Source of the DNA: Pelagibacteraceae bacterium
Lineage (GTDB): Bacteria; Pseudomonadota; Alphaproteobacteria; Pelagibacterales; Pelagibacteraceae
DNA: 64,000 nucleotides
Assembly: GCA_022763425.1 (NCBI GenBank)
Contig: JALEGD010000001.1
Location: 1,068,572 to 1,132,571, forward strand
Direction: 5' to 3'
Made by a program: the position numbers and the translations under genes. Below the pieces are notes generated by a model. The model saw only the letters and a program-made list of their open reading frames with translations. It was not told the DNA's origin and did no database searches. Below are positions 43,972-53,758 of this stretch, one piece after another (the first letter of the stretch is position 1; each line of letters starts with the position of its first letter).

Positions 43972-44912
43972 TGAAAAATATTTTAATTGTAGGAGCCGGC
44001 TATATGGCTCAAGAGTATTTTAATTACTTAGTAACTACTAATAATTTTTTAACAGTAATTGGGCGAAAAAAAAATAAAATAAAGTTTAATCAGAAGAAAA
44101 ATAAAAACGTATCAATATCATATGGCGGAATTGAAAAATCAAAAATAAATTTTAAACAATTTAGTCATGCTATAGTGGCAGTTAATGAAAAATATTGTCT
44201 TTCCGTTGTTTCACTACTTATCAAAAATAAAGTAAAAAATATCTTAGTTGAAAAACCTGGTGCAAAAAATATTCATGAACTAAAAAAATTGCAAAAAATA
44301 GAATTGAGCAGCAGATCTAAAATTTATATTGCTTATAATAGAAGATTTTATGAAAGTGTTAAATTTGTTAAAGATCTCGTAAAAAAAGATAAAGGCATAA
44401 TATCCACTGCTTTTTCTTTTACTGAATGGATAGATAAAATAAAATCTGCAAAATTCGAAAAGTATCTAATGAAAAAATGGTTTTATTTCAATTCACTGCA
44501 TTTAATAGATCTTATTTTTTATTTAATTGGAGACCCGAAATTAATTTTTTCAAAATCGGACAAAAAAAATAAAAATTTTACTAAAAGTCTTTATTTAGGT
44601 TTTGGAATTTCAAAAAAAAATATTCACTTTAGTTATCACTCTAATTGGGAGTCTGCTGGTAGATGGGAGATATTATTATACACAAAAAAAAGAAAAATCA
44701 TTCTTAGTCCACTAGAAAAGGTTCAAATACAAAATAGAAACTCTACAAAAATTGAATTTTTAAATTTTAACAACATGAGAGATGAAAAATTTAAACCAGG
44801 TATTCCAGGTATGATAGATAGTTTTTTATCTTCAAAAAAAGACTTGATGAAGCTAAAGGAATACATTCAAAAGTTTAGAGTTTATAACAAAATTGCAGGT
44901 TATAATTTTTAA
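43971..44912 (+). CDS. Gfo/Idh/MocA-family oxidoreductase
   Basis: NILIVGAGYMAQEYFNYL; NILVEKPGAKNIHELKKL (EKP motif). Confidence 0.85.
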   Translation: MKNILIVGAGYMAQEYFNYLVTTNNFLTVIGRKKNKIKFNQKKNKNVSISYGGIEKSKINFKQFSHAIVAVNEKYCLSVVSLLIKNKVKNILVEKPGAKNIHELKKLQKIELSSRSKIYIAYNRRFYESVKFVKDLVKKDKGIISTAFSFTEWIDKIKSAKFEKYLMKKWFYFNSLHLIDLIFYLIGDPKLIFSKSDKKNKNFTKSLYLGFGISKKNIHFSYHSNWESAGRWEILLYTKKRKIILSPLEKVQIQNRNSTKIEFLNFNNMRDEKFKPGIPGMIDSFLSSKKDLMKLKEYIQKFRVYNKIAGYNF

Positions 44913-45583
44913 CTCATTAATTTTTTCGCTAAATTAAAATCTTCTGCGTAATCTATGTCAACGCTATCTGCTATTTGCATGAAAAATGGAAGGATATTAT
45001 TTCCATATGGTTTTTTTGATATTAAATGTTTTTTCTTAAATATGTAAATTGCTCCATTTGCATGAAATTTATCATTTGATTTTGTTTTTTTTATTTTTGT
45101 ATCAAAATTAAATTTTTTTCCTTTTTTTTTTAACTGATTTCTCTCAAAAAACATTGTGGGACATCTAATTACACTAACGAGCGAAGTGTAATCATTTCTT
45201 CTAAGAAACATATTTACTGCCTTATCAATGTGTCTTGCGGTTCTGAGTGGACTTGTTGGTTGTAATAATACTATATAATCTGCGTCACTTTTTTTCGTAT
45301 TATATAGCTTTTTTAAAAAAAATTTAATTGTTTCAATCGAGTCAGCTTTTGAATGTGAAAATTTCTTATCTCGTAGAAAAGGTACCTGTGCACCGTGTCT
45401 TTCAGCAATTTTTTTGATACTCAAAGAATCTGTATCCACGTAAGTTTCTTTAATGCTTTTTGATTTTAAAGAAGCATTTATTGTATAATAAATTAGTTCT
45501 TTACCATTAATTTTTTTTATATTTTTTGCAGGTAGCCTTTTTGACCCAGATCTAGCGGTAATTATTGAAATTATCTTAGTCAT
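44909..45583 (-). CDS. neuA: Acylneuraminate (nonulosonic acid) cytidylyltransferase
   Basis: IITARSGSKRLPAKNIKKINGKELIYYTI; LLQPTSPLRTARHID. Confidence 0.92.
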   Translation of the reverse strand: MTKIISIITARSGSKRLPAKNIKKINGKELIYYTINASLKSKSIKETYVDTDSLSIKKIAERHGAQVPFLRDKKFSHSKADSIETIKFFLKKLYNTKKSDADYIVLLQPTSPLRTARHIDKAVNMFLRRNDYTSLVSVIRCPTMFFERNQLKKKGKKFNFDTKIKKTKSNDKFHANGAIYIFKKKHLISKKPYGNNILPFFMQIADSVDIDYAEDFNLAKKLMS

Positions 45584-46829
45584 CTAATCCATCATTTGAA
45601 GATGTGTGTCTTAATTTCCATTCTCCGTTAATATCTTTTCCCCATAAGTGTGGTGATCTAAATTTGTCAACTATTTGAAAAAATTCTTTTTCTGAAATTG
45701 ATATATAATCTAAAAATTCTTTAAAATATTTTTTTGGAAACTCTTGATCATATAATTTAACAAGATTTTGTCCCTCTTCTTTTGTAATTTTTCCGTTTCT
45801 AATCTCTTGTGCAGCATCATATGTGGCTCTGCCTAAACCAAATTTAATTAACGTTGTATAATAATGAAACATATCAATTTTATCATCAATACTTGAGTAT
45901 CGACCATAAGTTCCTTCTGTTCTCTCTGGACTTGGGTTGAAACCTGTATTTTCTGATGCATAATAATACACCTCTTGAGGATCCCATTTTTCATAATATC
46001 CTAAATAGTGAACTACAATATTATTTTTTTTAATAAAATTTTTTTCTAATGGTATGTAAGGTTTGAAATCTTCAATTTTAAAATTTGAATTTTTTATTAA
46101 CTCACTTACTTTTTCACCACCAAGCATTAAGTCATTTACATCTTCTACAGATGAAAAAAATTTATCATCCATGCTATTTTTATTATTTTCAGATATTTTA
46201 TTACCGTACTCTGCTTGGTTCTCTCCATAAAATACAACTGGGATATTAAACTGCTTAGCTATTAAAGGACCTATTATTCTTTGACCAATTATAAAAGGTT
46301 GAAATGGGTGCAACAAATTCTCAAATGCTTTCTTTGTTAAGTAACGGTGTAGTTTACCGTTAGGTGTAAAAAGAATATTATCAAATCCACCTACATGAAC
46401 CCAATTTTCAAAATTCTTCCAACCAATATCGGTATATAAATGAGGTGCCCAAGTCACTGTTAAAGGATTTAGTCCATATTTATATTTTATTATATGTGCG
46501 GTAAATGCACTATCTTTACCTCCACTACCCGGAATTACACAATCGTATTGAATTTTGTTTTTTTTATTTTTTTTAATCTCTTCACACAGTTTAAACATTT
46601 CTTCTTCTCTATGTTTCCAATCTATTTCTTCCTTTACAGAGTGATATTGGCATGCAGAACATAGATTGTTATCATCAAATTCAATAACTTCTTTTTTTTC
46701 ATTTGGTGAATGAAGAAATTCAACAGTAGAACTTGGTCTTTGATTTGATATTACACACGATTTACAAAACCTTACATCCTCAGGTAATCCATAAAATGCT
46801 TTATATTTATTTCTTAAATTTTGATGCAT
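45576..46829 (-). CDS. N-acetyl sugar amidotransferase (WbpG/PseA-like)
   Basis: CKSCVISNQRPSS...CSACQYH...YDCVIPGSGGKDSAFTAHIIKYKYGLNPLTVTWAPHLYTDIGWKN; PP-loop. Confidence 0.92.
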   Translation of the reverse strand: MHQNLRNKYKAFYGLPEDVRFCKSCVISNQRPSSTVEFLHSPNEKKEVIEFDDNNLCSACQYHSVKEEIDWKHREEEMFKLCEEIKKNKKNKIQYDCVIPGSGGKDSAFTAHIIKYKYGLNPLTVTWAPHLYTDIGWKNFENWVHVGGFDNILFTPNGKLHRYLTKKAFENLLHPFQPFIIGQRIIGPLIAKQFNIPVVFYGENQAEYGNKISENNKNSMDDKFFSSVEDVNDLMLGGEKVSELIKNSNFKIEDFKPYIPLEKNFIKKNNIVVHYLGYYEKWDPQEVYYYASENTGFNPSPERTEGTYGRYSSIDDKIDMFHYYTTLIKFGLGRATYDAAQEIRNGKITKEEGQNLVKLYDQEFPKKYFKEFLDYISISEKEFFQIVDKFRSPHLWGKDINGEWKLRHTSSNDGLDD

Positions 46830-46875
46830 AGATGGAGTGTTTTATCAAAAAGTAAAATTTTATTAAACTGTAATT

Positions 46876-47511
46876 TTAATTATTATGTTCGAAACTATAT
46901 TTACAAAAATGTTTTAGTAAAATTAGACCATCTTCTCCGCTTTTTTCTGGGTGAAACTGAAAACCAAAAATATTTTTTTCTTTTACAATTGCTGGAATTT
47001 TAGTTTTTTCATATTCAGTATAATACATCACATTATTAAAATTTGTTGGATTAGCAAAAAAACTATGAACAAAATAAAATTTTTTATTATTTAAATTTTT
47101 AAATAAATTATTATTTTCTGAGATAGATCTCCATCCAATATTTGGAACGGTCATCTTCTCGTTATCCAAAGGTATTACATCACCCTTTATAAATTTAAGT
47201 CCATTGGTTCTTTTAATTTCGTTACCAACCTCAAATAAAATTTGCATTCCTAAACAAATACCCAAAATTGGAATATTTTTATTTTTCAAATCAACAATAC
47301 TTTCGATTAATTTTTTTTGATTAAGTAAATTCATTGCTGCTGGAAAAGATCCAACACCAGGTATAATTAACCCTTTTAAATTTTCATCATTAGTATCAAT
47401 CTTATCGTCTACAATATTATTAATTTCTATTTTATCCAAAGCATTTCTTAAACTTCTAACATTTCCAATTCCGTAGTCTAAAATTTGAATGTAATTATCT
47501 GACATATTCAA
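46876..47511 (-). CDS. HisH-family glutamine amidotransferase (surface-sugar paralogue)
   Basis: IQILDYGIGNVRSLRNAL...PILGICLGMQILFE...FQFHPEKSGEDG; beside WbpG-like gene. Confidence 0.9.
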   Translation of the reverse strand: MNMSDNYIQILDYGIGNVRSLRNALDKIEINNIVDDKIDTNDENLKGLIIPGVGSFPAAMNLLNQKKLIESIVDLKNKNIPILGICLGMQILFEVGNEIKRTNGLKFIKGDVIPLDNEKMTVPNIGWRSISENNNLFKNLNNKKFYFVHSFFANPTNFNNVMYYTEYEKTKIPAIVKEKNIFGFQFHPEKSGEDGLILLKHFCKYSFEHNN

Positions 47512-48241
47512 TTTTGCTTTCTAAAAGAACTTTTTTTACATCAGCAATAGTCAAAATATTATAGTGAAGCACAGAGCTTATACAAATCCCACTTGGCTTA
47601 AAGGATGAAATTAGGTCTTTTATATGATCTAAATTTCCTGCACCACCAGAAATTATAACTGGTCGCTGGGCAGATTTTAAAGAATTCTCGACTAAAAAAA
47701 AATCAAAACCTTTTTTTGTTCCATCCCTATCAATTGAAGTAATAATAAATTCACCACAACCTAAATCTTCAGATTTTTTGATCCAGTCTTGTACAGTTAT
47801 TTTAGAATTTTCTCTTCCAGAGTTAAAGAAGCAAAAATATTCATTATCTATTTTTTTTGCTTCAATTGAAACTACTATGCACTGTGAGCCATAAATTTTA
47901 GAAAATGCTTGTAATTTTTTTGGATCTTTTAATATTGATGAATTAAAAAAAACTTTGTCAGCTCCAGAATTTAAGGCATTATTTATACTTTGCTCATCAC
48001 TTAAACCTCCACCAAGTGTCATAGGAACAAAAATATTTGTACTGAATTTTTTTATAAAATCGTACAAATGATTTCTCTGATACAAACTTGCGACGACATC
48101 AGAAAAAATTATCTCATCAATACCATCCTTATAATATTGATTAGCTATTTTTTCAGGGTCTCCAATCTTTCTAATGCCTTCTAGATTTATACCTTTTACT
48201 ACATAATCATTCTTTATTTCTATTTTAGATATAACTCTCAT
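47495..48241 (-). CDS. HisF-family cyclase paralogue
   Basis: DEIIFSDVVASLYQRN...FVPMTLGGGLSDEQSINNALNSGADKVFFN...ISGGAG; context with HisH/WbpG, not his operon. Confidence 0.9.
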   Translation of the reverse strand: MRVISKIEIKNDYVVKGINLEGIRKIGDPEKIANQYYKDGIDEIIFSDVVASLYQRNHLYDFIKKFSTNIFVPMTLGGGLSDEQSINNALNSGADKVFFNSSILKDPKKLQAFSKIYGSQCIVVSIEAKKIDNEYFCFFNSGRENSKITVQDWIKKSEDLGCGEFIITSIDRDGTKKGFDFFLVENSLKSAQRPVIISGGAGNLDHIKDLISSFKPSGICISSVLHYNILTIADVKKVLLESKIEYVR

Positions 48242-48243
48242 AA

Positions 48244-49377
48244 TTAAATATCTCTAAATATTTTTTGTTTACTCATTTTGAAAAAATTTTTTTTATTTAT
48301 AATTTTAAGAAATTTTTTTGCTGAATTTCCATCACCAAATTCTGTTGATTTGGAAATTTTAATATCTTTGTTAAAGTTTTTTATTAAATGATCTGTTATT
48401 TTTTTTTGGTTAAAATCGATATTAATTATTGAATTTGACTCTGATCTTTTAAATTGGCGACTACCAAGATTTATTGTACGTACACCATAAAACGGAGCTT
48501 CTCTAACAGCCGCACTCGAATTTCCAATAATCAATCTACAATTTTTCAACAAAGTTAAAAAATATTCAAATCTCATAGAAGGGTAAATTTTAAAATACTT
48601 ATTATTTTTTAACGATTTATTATATTCGTCTAGAATAACTTTAGCTCCGCTATCGTTGTTTGGATATATTACTATAAAATTTTTATTAATTTTTTTAATG
48701 GAATTGCATAGTTTTTTTACTTGGGCTTTTAATTTGCTTAACTCAGTTGTAACTGGGTGAAAAAGTAAAATACCATAATCATTAAAATCAAAATTATATC
48801 TTTTTTTTACTTCACTGATATTTGGTAATTTTTTTGATTTCATAATGTCTAAATCCGGAGAGCCAATTACATAAATACTTTGCGAATTTTCGCCCATCTG
48901 TATAAGTCTCTTCCTTGCATTTTTATTTGAAACAAAATGCAAGTGGGCTAATTTTGAGATTGCGTGTCGAAGCATTTCATCAACGGTGCCCGAGACCTCT
49001 CCTCCTTCAATATGAGCTAATAAAATATTGTTTAGTGAACATACAATTGCACACGCTAAAGGTTCAACTCTATCTCCATGAACAACAACTAAATCAGGTT
49101 TTTCTTTTTTTACATATTTATTAAAACCTTTGATAGTTTTTGCAAGAATGATGTCCATTGGATCATCAAGTTTTTGATTTTCATATTTAAAATAGTTTTT
49201 TACTTTATCTTTAATAATTTCTTCAAAAGTAAAACCATATTTTTTTAAATTATGCATCCCAGTTATGAAAACATTGACTGAAAATTTTTTGCTTTTTTTT
49301 AATTCAAAAATTAAGCTCTTAAGTTTTCCATAGTCTGCTCTTGTACCCGTAACAAAAATAATTTTTTTTTTAGACAT
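48244..49377 (-). CDS. neuC: Hydrolysing UDP-N-acetylglucosamine 2-epimerase (NeuC/LegG-like)
   Basis: KKIIFVTGTRADYGKLKSLIFEL; VVHGDRVEPLACAIVCSL; AHIEGGEVSGTVDEMLRHAISKLAHLHFVSN. Confidence 0.92.
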   Translation of the reverse strand: MSKKKIIFVTGTRADYGKLKSLIFELKKSKKFSVNVFITGMHNLKKYGFTFEEIIKDKVKNYFKYENQKLDDPMDIILAKTIKGFNKYVKKEKPDLVVVHGDRVEPLACAIVCSLNNILLAHIEGGEVSGTVDEMLRHAISKLAHLHFVSNKNARKRLIQMGENSQSIYVIGSPDLDIMKSKKLPNISEVKKRYNFDFNDYGILLFHPVTTELSKLKAQVKKLCNSIKKINKNFIVIYPNNDSGAKVILDEYNKSLKNNKYFKIYPSMRFEYFLTLLKNCRLIIGNSSAAVREAPFYGVRTINLGSRQFKRSESNSIINIDFNQKKITDHLIKNFNKDIKISKSTEFGDGNSAKKFLKIINKKNFFKMSKQKIFRDI

Positions 49378-50398
49378 GTTCTTTGTTTAAAAAAACACCT
49401 GCTTTTATATTTTGTTTTGCCTTTTTGCCTAAAAGTTTTTTATAACTTTTAGCCAAAAAATCTCCTGTACCAGGTCTTTTGACCCATATATTTTTATTAC
49501 TCAATCTTTCACCCTTTTTAATATTGCTTACAGTAACAACTGATGCATAAGCAAAATTAGCTGTGACTATTTCCTCTTTTAAAACCTTTTTTGCTACTAG
49601 TTTTTTATTTAACTTGATGACCTTGAGATATTCTTGAAAATTTTTTAACTCCTCATAATCAATAGAACATTGAATATCAGGTCCTTTCCTTTTTTTTGTG
49701 TCTGTAAAATGTTTCTCAATTATTGACGCTCCGTAAGATATTGATGCATAAATTGATGCAGTGCCAAGAGTATGATCAGAGTAACCAACTTCAATATTCT
49801 TAAATTTTTTTTTATATAAATTTAATATTGATAAATTTACTTTTTCAGGTGGTGTAGGGTAAATACTTGTACATTGTAGTAAAGCGAGTGGCACTTTATT
49901 TTTTTTTATTATCTTTACCGCTTGAGAAACACTTTTTAAATCATTCATGCCAGTACTTAAAATTATAGGTTTTTTAAATTTGCATATAAATTCAATCAAT
50001 GGATAATTATTACATTCTCCCGATCCAATTTTAAAAGCAGGAACTTTAATATTATTTAAATGTATTGCCGCTTCTTTAGAAAACGGAGTACTTAAATAAA
50101 TCATTCCTTTTTTTTCAACATATCTCTTTAATTTGATTTCAAATGAAAATGGTAATGATTTTTTTTTAATAATATCATAAATAGAAATCTTTGCATTTCC
50201 AGGAATTGTTTTTTTAGCTTCTAAGATCATCTCATGATCAACATTATGAGTTTGATGTTTTATACATTCTGCTCCTGCTTTATGAGCTAAATCTATAAGT
50301 TTTTTTGCCTCATTAAATGAGCCATTATGATTTATTCCTACCTCACAAATAAACAAAGGGTTAGATTGATTAATTATTCTGTTTTTTATTTTAAACAT
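49370..50398 (-). CDS. neuB: N-acetylneuraminate/legionaminate synthase with SAF domain
   Basis: FICEVGINHNGSFNEAKKLIDLAHKAGAECIKHQTH...YSDHTLG...EKHFTDTKKRKGPD; C-term SAF. Confidence 0.93.
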   Translation of the reverse strand: MFKIKNRIINQSNPLFICEVGINHNGSFNEAKKLIDLAHKAGAECIKHQTHNVDHEMILEAKKTIPGNAKISIYDIIKKKSLPFSFEIKLKRYVEKKGMIYLSTPFSKEAAIHLNNIKVPAFKIGSGECNNYPLIEFICKFKKPIILSTGMNDLKSVSQAVKIIKKNKVPLALLQCTSIYPTPPEKVNLSILNLYKKKFKNIEVGYSDHTLGTASIYASISYGASIIEKHFTDTKKRKGPDIQCSIDYEELKNFQEYLKVIKLNKKLVAKKVLKEEIVTANFAYASVVTVSNIKKGERLSNKNIWVKRPGTGDFLAKSYKKLLGKKAKQNIKAGVFLNKEHV

Positions 50399-50423
50399 TG
50401 ATCGTTAATAAACTGTAATTTAA

Positions 50424-51377
50424 TTATGTTATTCTGCAATCTAATATTTGCTTTCTGCTCTTTAGACTAAGTTCGTTACATATAGCTTTAATAATGGGAT
50501 AATGTAAATCCAATGATTTTTTTAAAGTTACTAAACCAGGGGATCTTTTTTTTATAATTTTACCTGCATACACTCTCGTTAAGTCGCTTACTCGTTCAGT
50601 GGCTAATTTTTGTTTTATTTTCTTTCGGTTTTTAAAGATATAAATTTTACTATTTATTTCATCAATAACGTAAGTGGATCCGGGATATTCAATTTTTAAT
50701 TTATATTTTATGTCTCCTGATTTACTTTGCATTGAAACTTTTGTAAGATTATTAAGTATTATATTAATTTTTCCGTGAAACTCCTGAAAACCTCTTCTCT
50801 TAGAATTTATAATTTTGTCAATTTTAGTTTTTGCATATTTAATTTTTGAGTTGCCTGATAAATATGAAGCTAAATCCAAAAAATGAATAAAGTTACAACC
50901 TAAACCCCAATTATTGCCAGATACACTTATTTTTTTTGGCTGAGTCTTTTTGTGATTTTTTTTTATTTGACCGCTTATAGAAAAAACTCTGTTTAGACAA
51001 TTAACCCAAGAATTAAATTTATATTTGTCTAAAATATTTTTATATTTTTTGTATTCAGATAATTTAGAAAATACTATTTTTTCTAATATTATATTTTTTG
51101 TTATTTTGTTTATTACAATAAATTTAAAAATATTAAATCTGATATTTGAATTAGTAGATATAATAACCAAATCAAACTTTCTTTTTAAAATAGATTGAAT
51201 ACTTTTATAATAATAATAAGAATTTTTTTGGTTTATTTCATTTTCAATTTTGTGTCTTTTTATAAATTTAATTTTGGGATCAACTAAATGTAAATTAATA
51301 TTTTTGAGTTTATTTAATGACTGAAAATGTCTAAATCCAATACCCCCCACTCCAATAATTAAAAAGTTATTTCTCAC
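50424..51377 (-). CDS. Gfo/Idh/MocA-like oxidoreductase
   Basis: NFLIIGVGGIGFRHFQSLNKL Rossmann; ILEKIVFSKLSEYKK. Confidence 0.7.
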   Translation of the reverse strand: MRNNFLIIGVGGIGFRHFQSLNKLKNINLHLVDPKIKFIKRHKIENEINQKNSYYYYKSIQSILKRKFDLVIISTNSNIRFNIFKFIVINKITKNIILEKIVFSKLSEYKKYKNILDKYKFNSWVNCLNRVFSISGQIKKNHKKTQPKKISVSGNNWGLGCNFIHFLDLASYLSGNSKIKYAKTKIDKIINSKRRGFQEFHGKINIILNNLTKVSMQSKSGDIKYKLKIEYPGSTYVIDEINSKIYIFKNRKKIKQKLATERVSDLTRVYAGKIIKKRSPGLVTLKKSLDLHYPIIKAICNELSLKSRKQILDCRIT

Positions 51378-52278
51378 CTAATATATTAATAATTTTTTTT
51401 TCAATGTCTTGAGATTGAGGTGGTAAGTTATCTGTACTCTTTGAAAAACCAGCTGATTTATCTTTTAAACCCAAGGTGTACATCGGTTTTTTAGTTTTAA
51501 TATTTAATTTATTTCCAATAGAATTGGCTACTCCATCCACATAATCATCATCCAATATTAGACATCCCGCTTTTGATTTTTTTATTGCTGAAACTTCTTT
51601 TGGTGAAATTTTAAATGGCTTTAACCAAAGAACATGTTTAATTCCAATTTTGTAACCTTTTTTTTCAAGATTTCTTTTAGCTTTTTCAGCTTCAAATCTT
51701 GTGATTGAAATTGCAATTATTATTAATTCTTTTTTATCATCAATATCATTTTTAAACTCTTCAGAATTACCATAAGCACCTCTGTGTTCAGATACATAAT
51801 AAACTTCTTTCTCTGACATAAATTTTTTATAAATTTCTTTATATTCTCCAGGTGTCATTGGGCTCACAATTTTAATGCCAGGCATTCTATAATATAAAGA
51901 ATGGTGTGATGAACCTGCAACTGGACCGATACCACCTTCCATTCCTATACTTCTAATAAAAACGGGGCATGGTCTTTTCCATATTTCTTTTGATTTGCAT
52001 GCATAATTCAAAATCATAGGAGCGTTGTACCAATTAAAACCTTGGTATCTTATTACGTATATTGGTCTTGAATTCATTAAAGCCGCTCCTACTGCAATAC
52101 CGCCGCCAGCTACATCTGCCATCGATAATTCAACCATACCATCTTTTTCATACAACTCTGGCAAAGTTCCTCCAACCCAACCAACAGCTGTAAGGCATTG
52201 ACCAAACACTTGACCCTTTTTTGTTTTTAAGTGTTTTCTAATCAGTTCTTTTATTGTTTCTCTAAGCGTTTTTTCCAT
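51367..52278 (-). CDS. Thiamine-diphosphate-dependent dehydrogenase E1 beta-like / transketolase C-terminal subunit
   Basis: ADVAGGGIAVGAALMNSRPIYVIRYQGFNWYNAPMILNYACK...HHSLYYRMPGIKIVSPMTPGEYKEIY. Confidence 0.82.
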   Translation of the reverse strand: MEKTLRETIKELIRKHLKTKKGQVFGQCLTAVGWVGGTLPELYEKDGMVELSMADVAGGGIAVGAALMNSRPIYVIRYQGFNWYNAPMILNYACKSKEIWKRPCPVFIRSIGMEGGIGPVAGSSHHSLYYRMPGIKIVSPMTPGEYKEIYKKFMSEKEVYYVSEHRGAYGNSEEFKNDIDDKKELIIIAISITRFEAEKAKRNLEKKGYKIGIKHVLWLKPFKISPKEVSAIKKSKAGCLILDDDYVDGVANSIGNKLNIKTKKPMYTLGLKDKSAGFSKSTDNLPPQSQDIEKKIINILGEK

Positions 52279-53090
52279 AATCCGTTTAACTTATTAAAAT
52301 AATATTTATCAATCTTTTTTCCCTCTTCCCCAAATTTCTTTAATAATGATTTGTATCTATCAAATGTTTTGTCTGAATCTTGACCAGCCCCAGCATGCCA
52401 AAAAAGTCTATTTGTTCTTATATTTAAGAGCATTGGTTTTTTAAAAAGGTTTTTTTTATATTTATAGATAACTTTAGGATCATCAGGAATATTGTATCCA
52501 AGCATATTAAAAGATTTTGCAACAGCGTCCATTTCCCAATTTCTTCTTACTTTTTTTTCAGTTAGGATTGAAAGATTATTATCCTCAACTACAAATAATA
52601 TAGGTAGCTTTTTTGTAGAGGCCCAGCCTAGAGCGCCTAATACATAATCTTCCTCTGCAGAAGCATCACCTAAAAAAACTATTGTGGGGTGTCTAGAGAC
52701 AAAACATGCTCCTACGCCTATTGGTCCCTGTGTTCCCATATGACCATCGTGTCCATACATATTGATTTCTTTTCCATGAATTGATGCAGATCCACCCATT
52801 CCATATGCGCAACCAGTTTTTTTTCCCAACAATTCATCAATTAATTTATTTATATTGCCGCCAAAAGATAAATACGTTGAGTGGGCTCTATGTTGCCCAA
52901 AGATCAAAGGTTTTATTTTTAATGTTTTTACCATTTCTGAGACGGTAGCAGATATAAATTCCTGTCCAGCTGAAAGATATGTTGGAAACTTAATATTTTT
53001 TTTTTGTATCTGCTCAAAAGCAATTTTTTCAAAATTTCTGCACAAAGATGCTTTTTTAAAAATTTGTAAAAATACTTTTTGAGTTATCAT
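52251..53090 (-). CDS. Thiamine-diphosphate-dependent dehydrogenase E1 alpha-like subunit
   Basis: GQHRAHSTYLSFGG...GMGGSASIHG...IVFLGDASAEEDYVLGALGWASTKKLPILFVVEDNNLSI (TPP motif). Confidence 0.85.
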   Translation of the reverse strand: MITQKVFLQIFKKASLCRNFEKIAFEQIQKKNIKFPTYLSAGQEFISATVSEMVKTLKIKPLIFGQHRAHSTYLSFGGNINKLIDELLGKKTGCAYGMGGSASIHGKEINMYGHDGHMGTQGPIGVGACFVSRHPTIVFLGDASAEEDYVLGALGWASTKKLPILFVVEDNNLSILTEKKVRRNWEMDAVAKSFNMLGYNIPDDPKVIYKYKKNLFKKPMLLNIRTNRLFWHAGAGQDSDKTFDRYKSLLKKFGEEGKKIDKYYFNKLNGLWKKRLEKQ

Positions 53091-53755
53091 TATGTTTCAA
53101 TAGATAGAAATGTTATTTGATTTGATATTTTAAATACTTCGCATAATTTAATAATAGTGTCATATCTAACAATATCACCTGGTGACAGAACTAATTTGTT
53201 ATCATCTGAGGATAAGCCACCATCAAGAATGGCAAAAATTGTATTTTCTTTTTTTTCAATTAAATATTTTTTTTCATTATAAATTTCTAGCTTAATTTGC
53301 CTGTCTCCAATTTTATAAACATTATGTGTATTAATTTTTGGATCTAAAAACAAAACGTCATCATCAGTTAATTTTGTCATCATATCTTTGCCTTCGTATG
53401 GCTTGTTTTGTCTTCCATAATTATCTTTAAATCTGACCAAATCTTCTTTATCAATTGGAGACTCAATTTCTAATATTTTTGCACCATTTTTTGAAATTGC
53501 TTTTGTTGCATGGAATAAACCAGGTCTGAGCATTATTTTATCAGGAGCTTTTAAAAATTTTTTTTCATAAAATCCAAGATCTATTTCAACCTCTCCCTCT
53601 AAAAGTAAAAAGCCAGTTTTTTTTTTTGGATGACAATGTAAAGAGGTTTTCTCATTAAAAACCATATCCAAACACCATGTAGCGGCATGTTTACTTTGAT
53701 GGATTAGGTATTCACTACCCCATGGTTTTTTTACCCTGATATTTGAGTAATCCAT
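53090..53755 (-). CDS. Cupin-domain protein
   Basis: PWGSEYLIHQSKHAATWCLDMVFNEKTSLHCHPKKKTGFLLLEGEVEID. Confidence 0.8.
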   Translation of the reverse strand: MDYSNIRVKKPWGSEYLIHQSKHAATWCLDMVFNEKTSLHCHPKKKTGFLLLEGEVEIDLGFYEKKFLKAPDKIMLRPGLFHATKAISKNGAKILEIESPIDKEDLVRFKDNYGRQNKPYEGKDMMTKLTDDDVLFLDPKINTHNVYKIGDRQIKLEIYNEKKYLIEKKENTIFAILDGGLSSDDNKLVLSPGDIVRYDTIIKLCEVFKISNQITFLSIET

Positions 53756-53758
53756 TTT

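Noticed and set aside
46876-48241. HisH/HisF as histidine biosynthesis genes
   Set aside because: Located beside a WbpG-like amidotransferase and nonulosonate genes with no other his genes, so the surface-sugar paralogue role is more likely.
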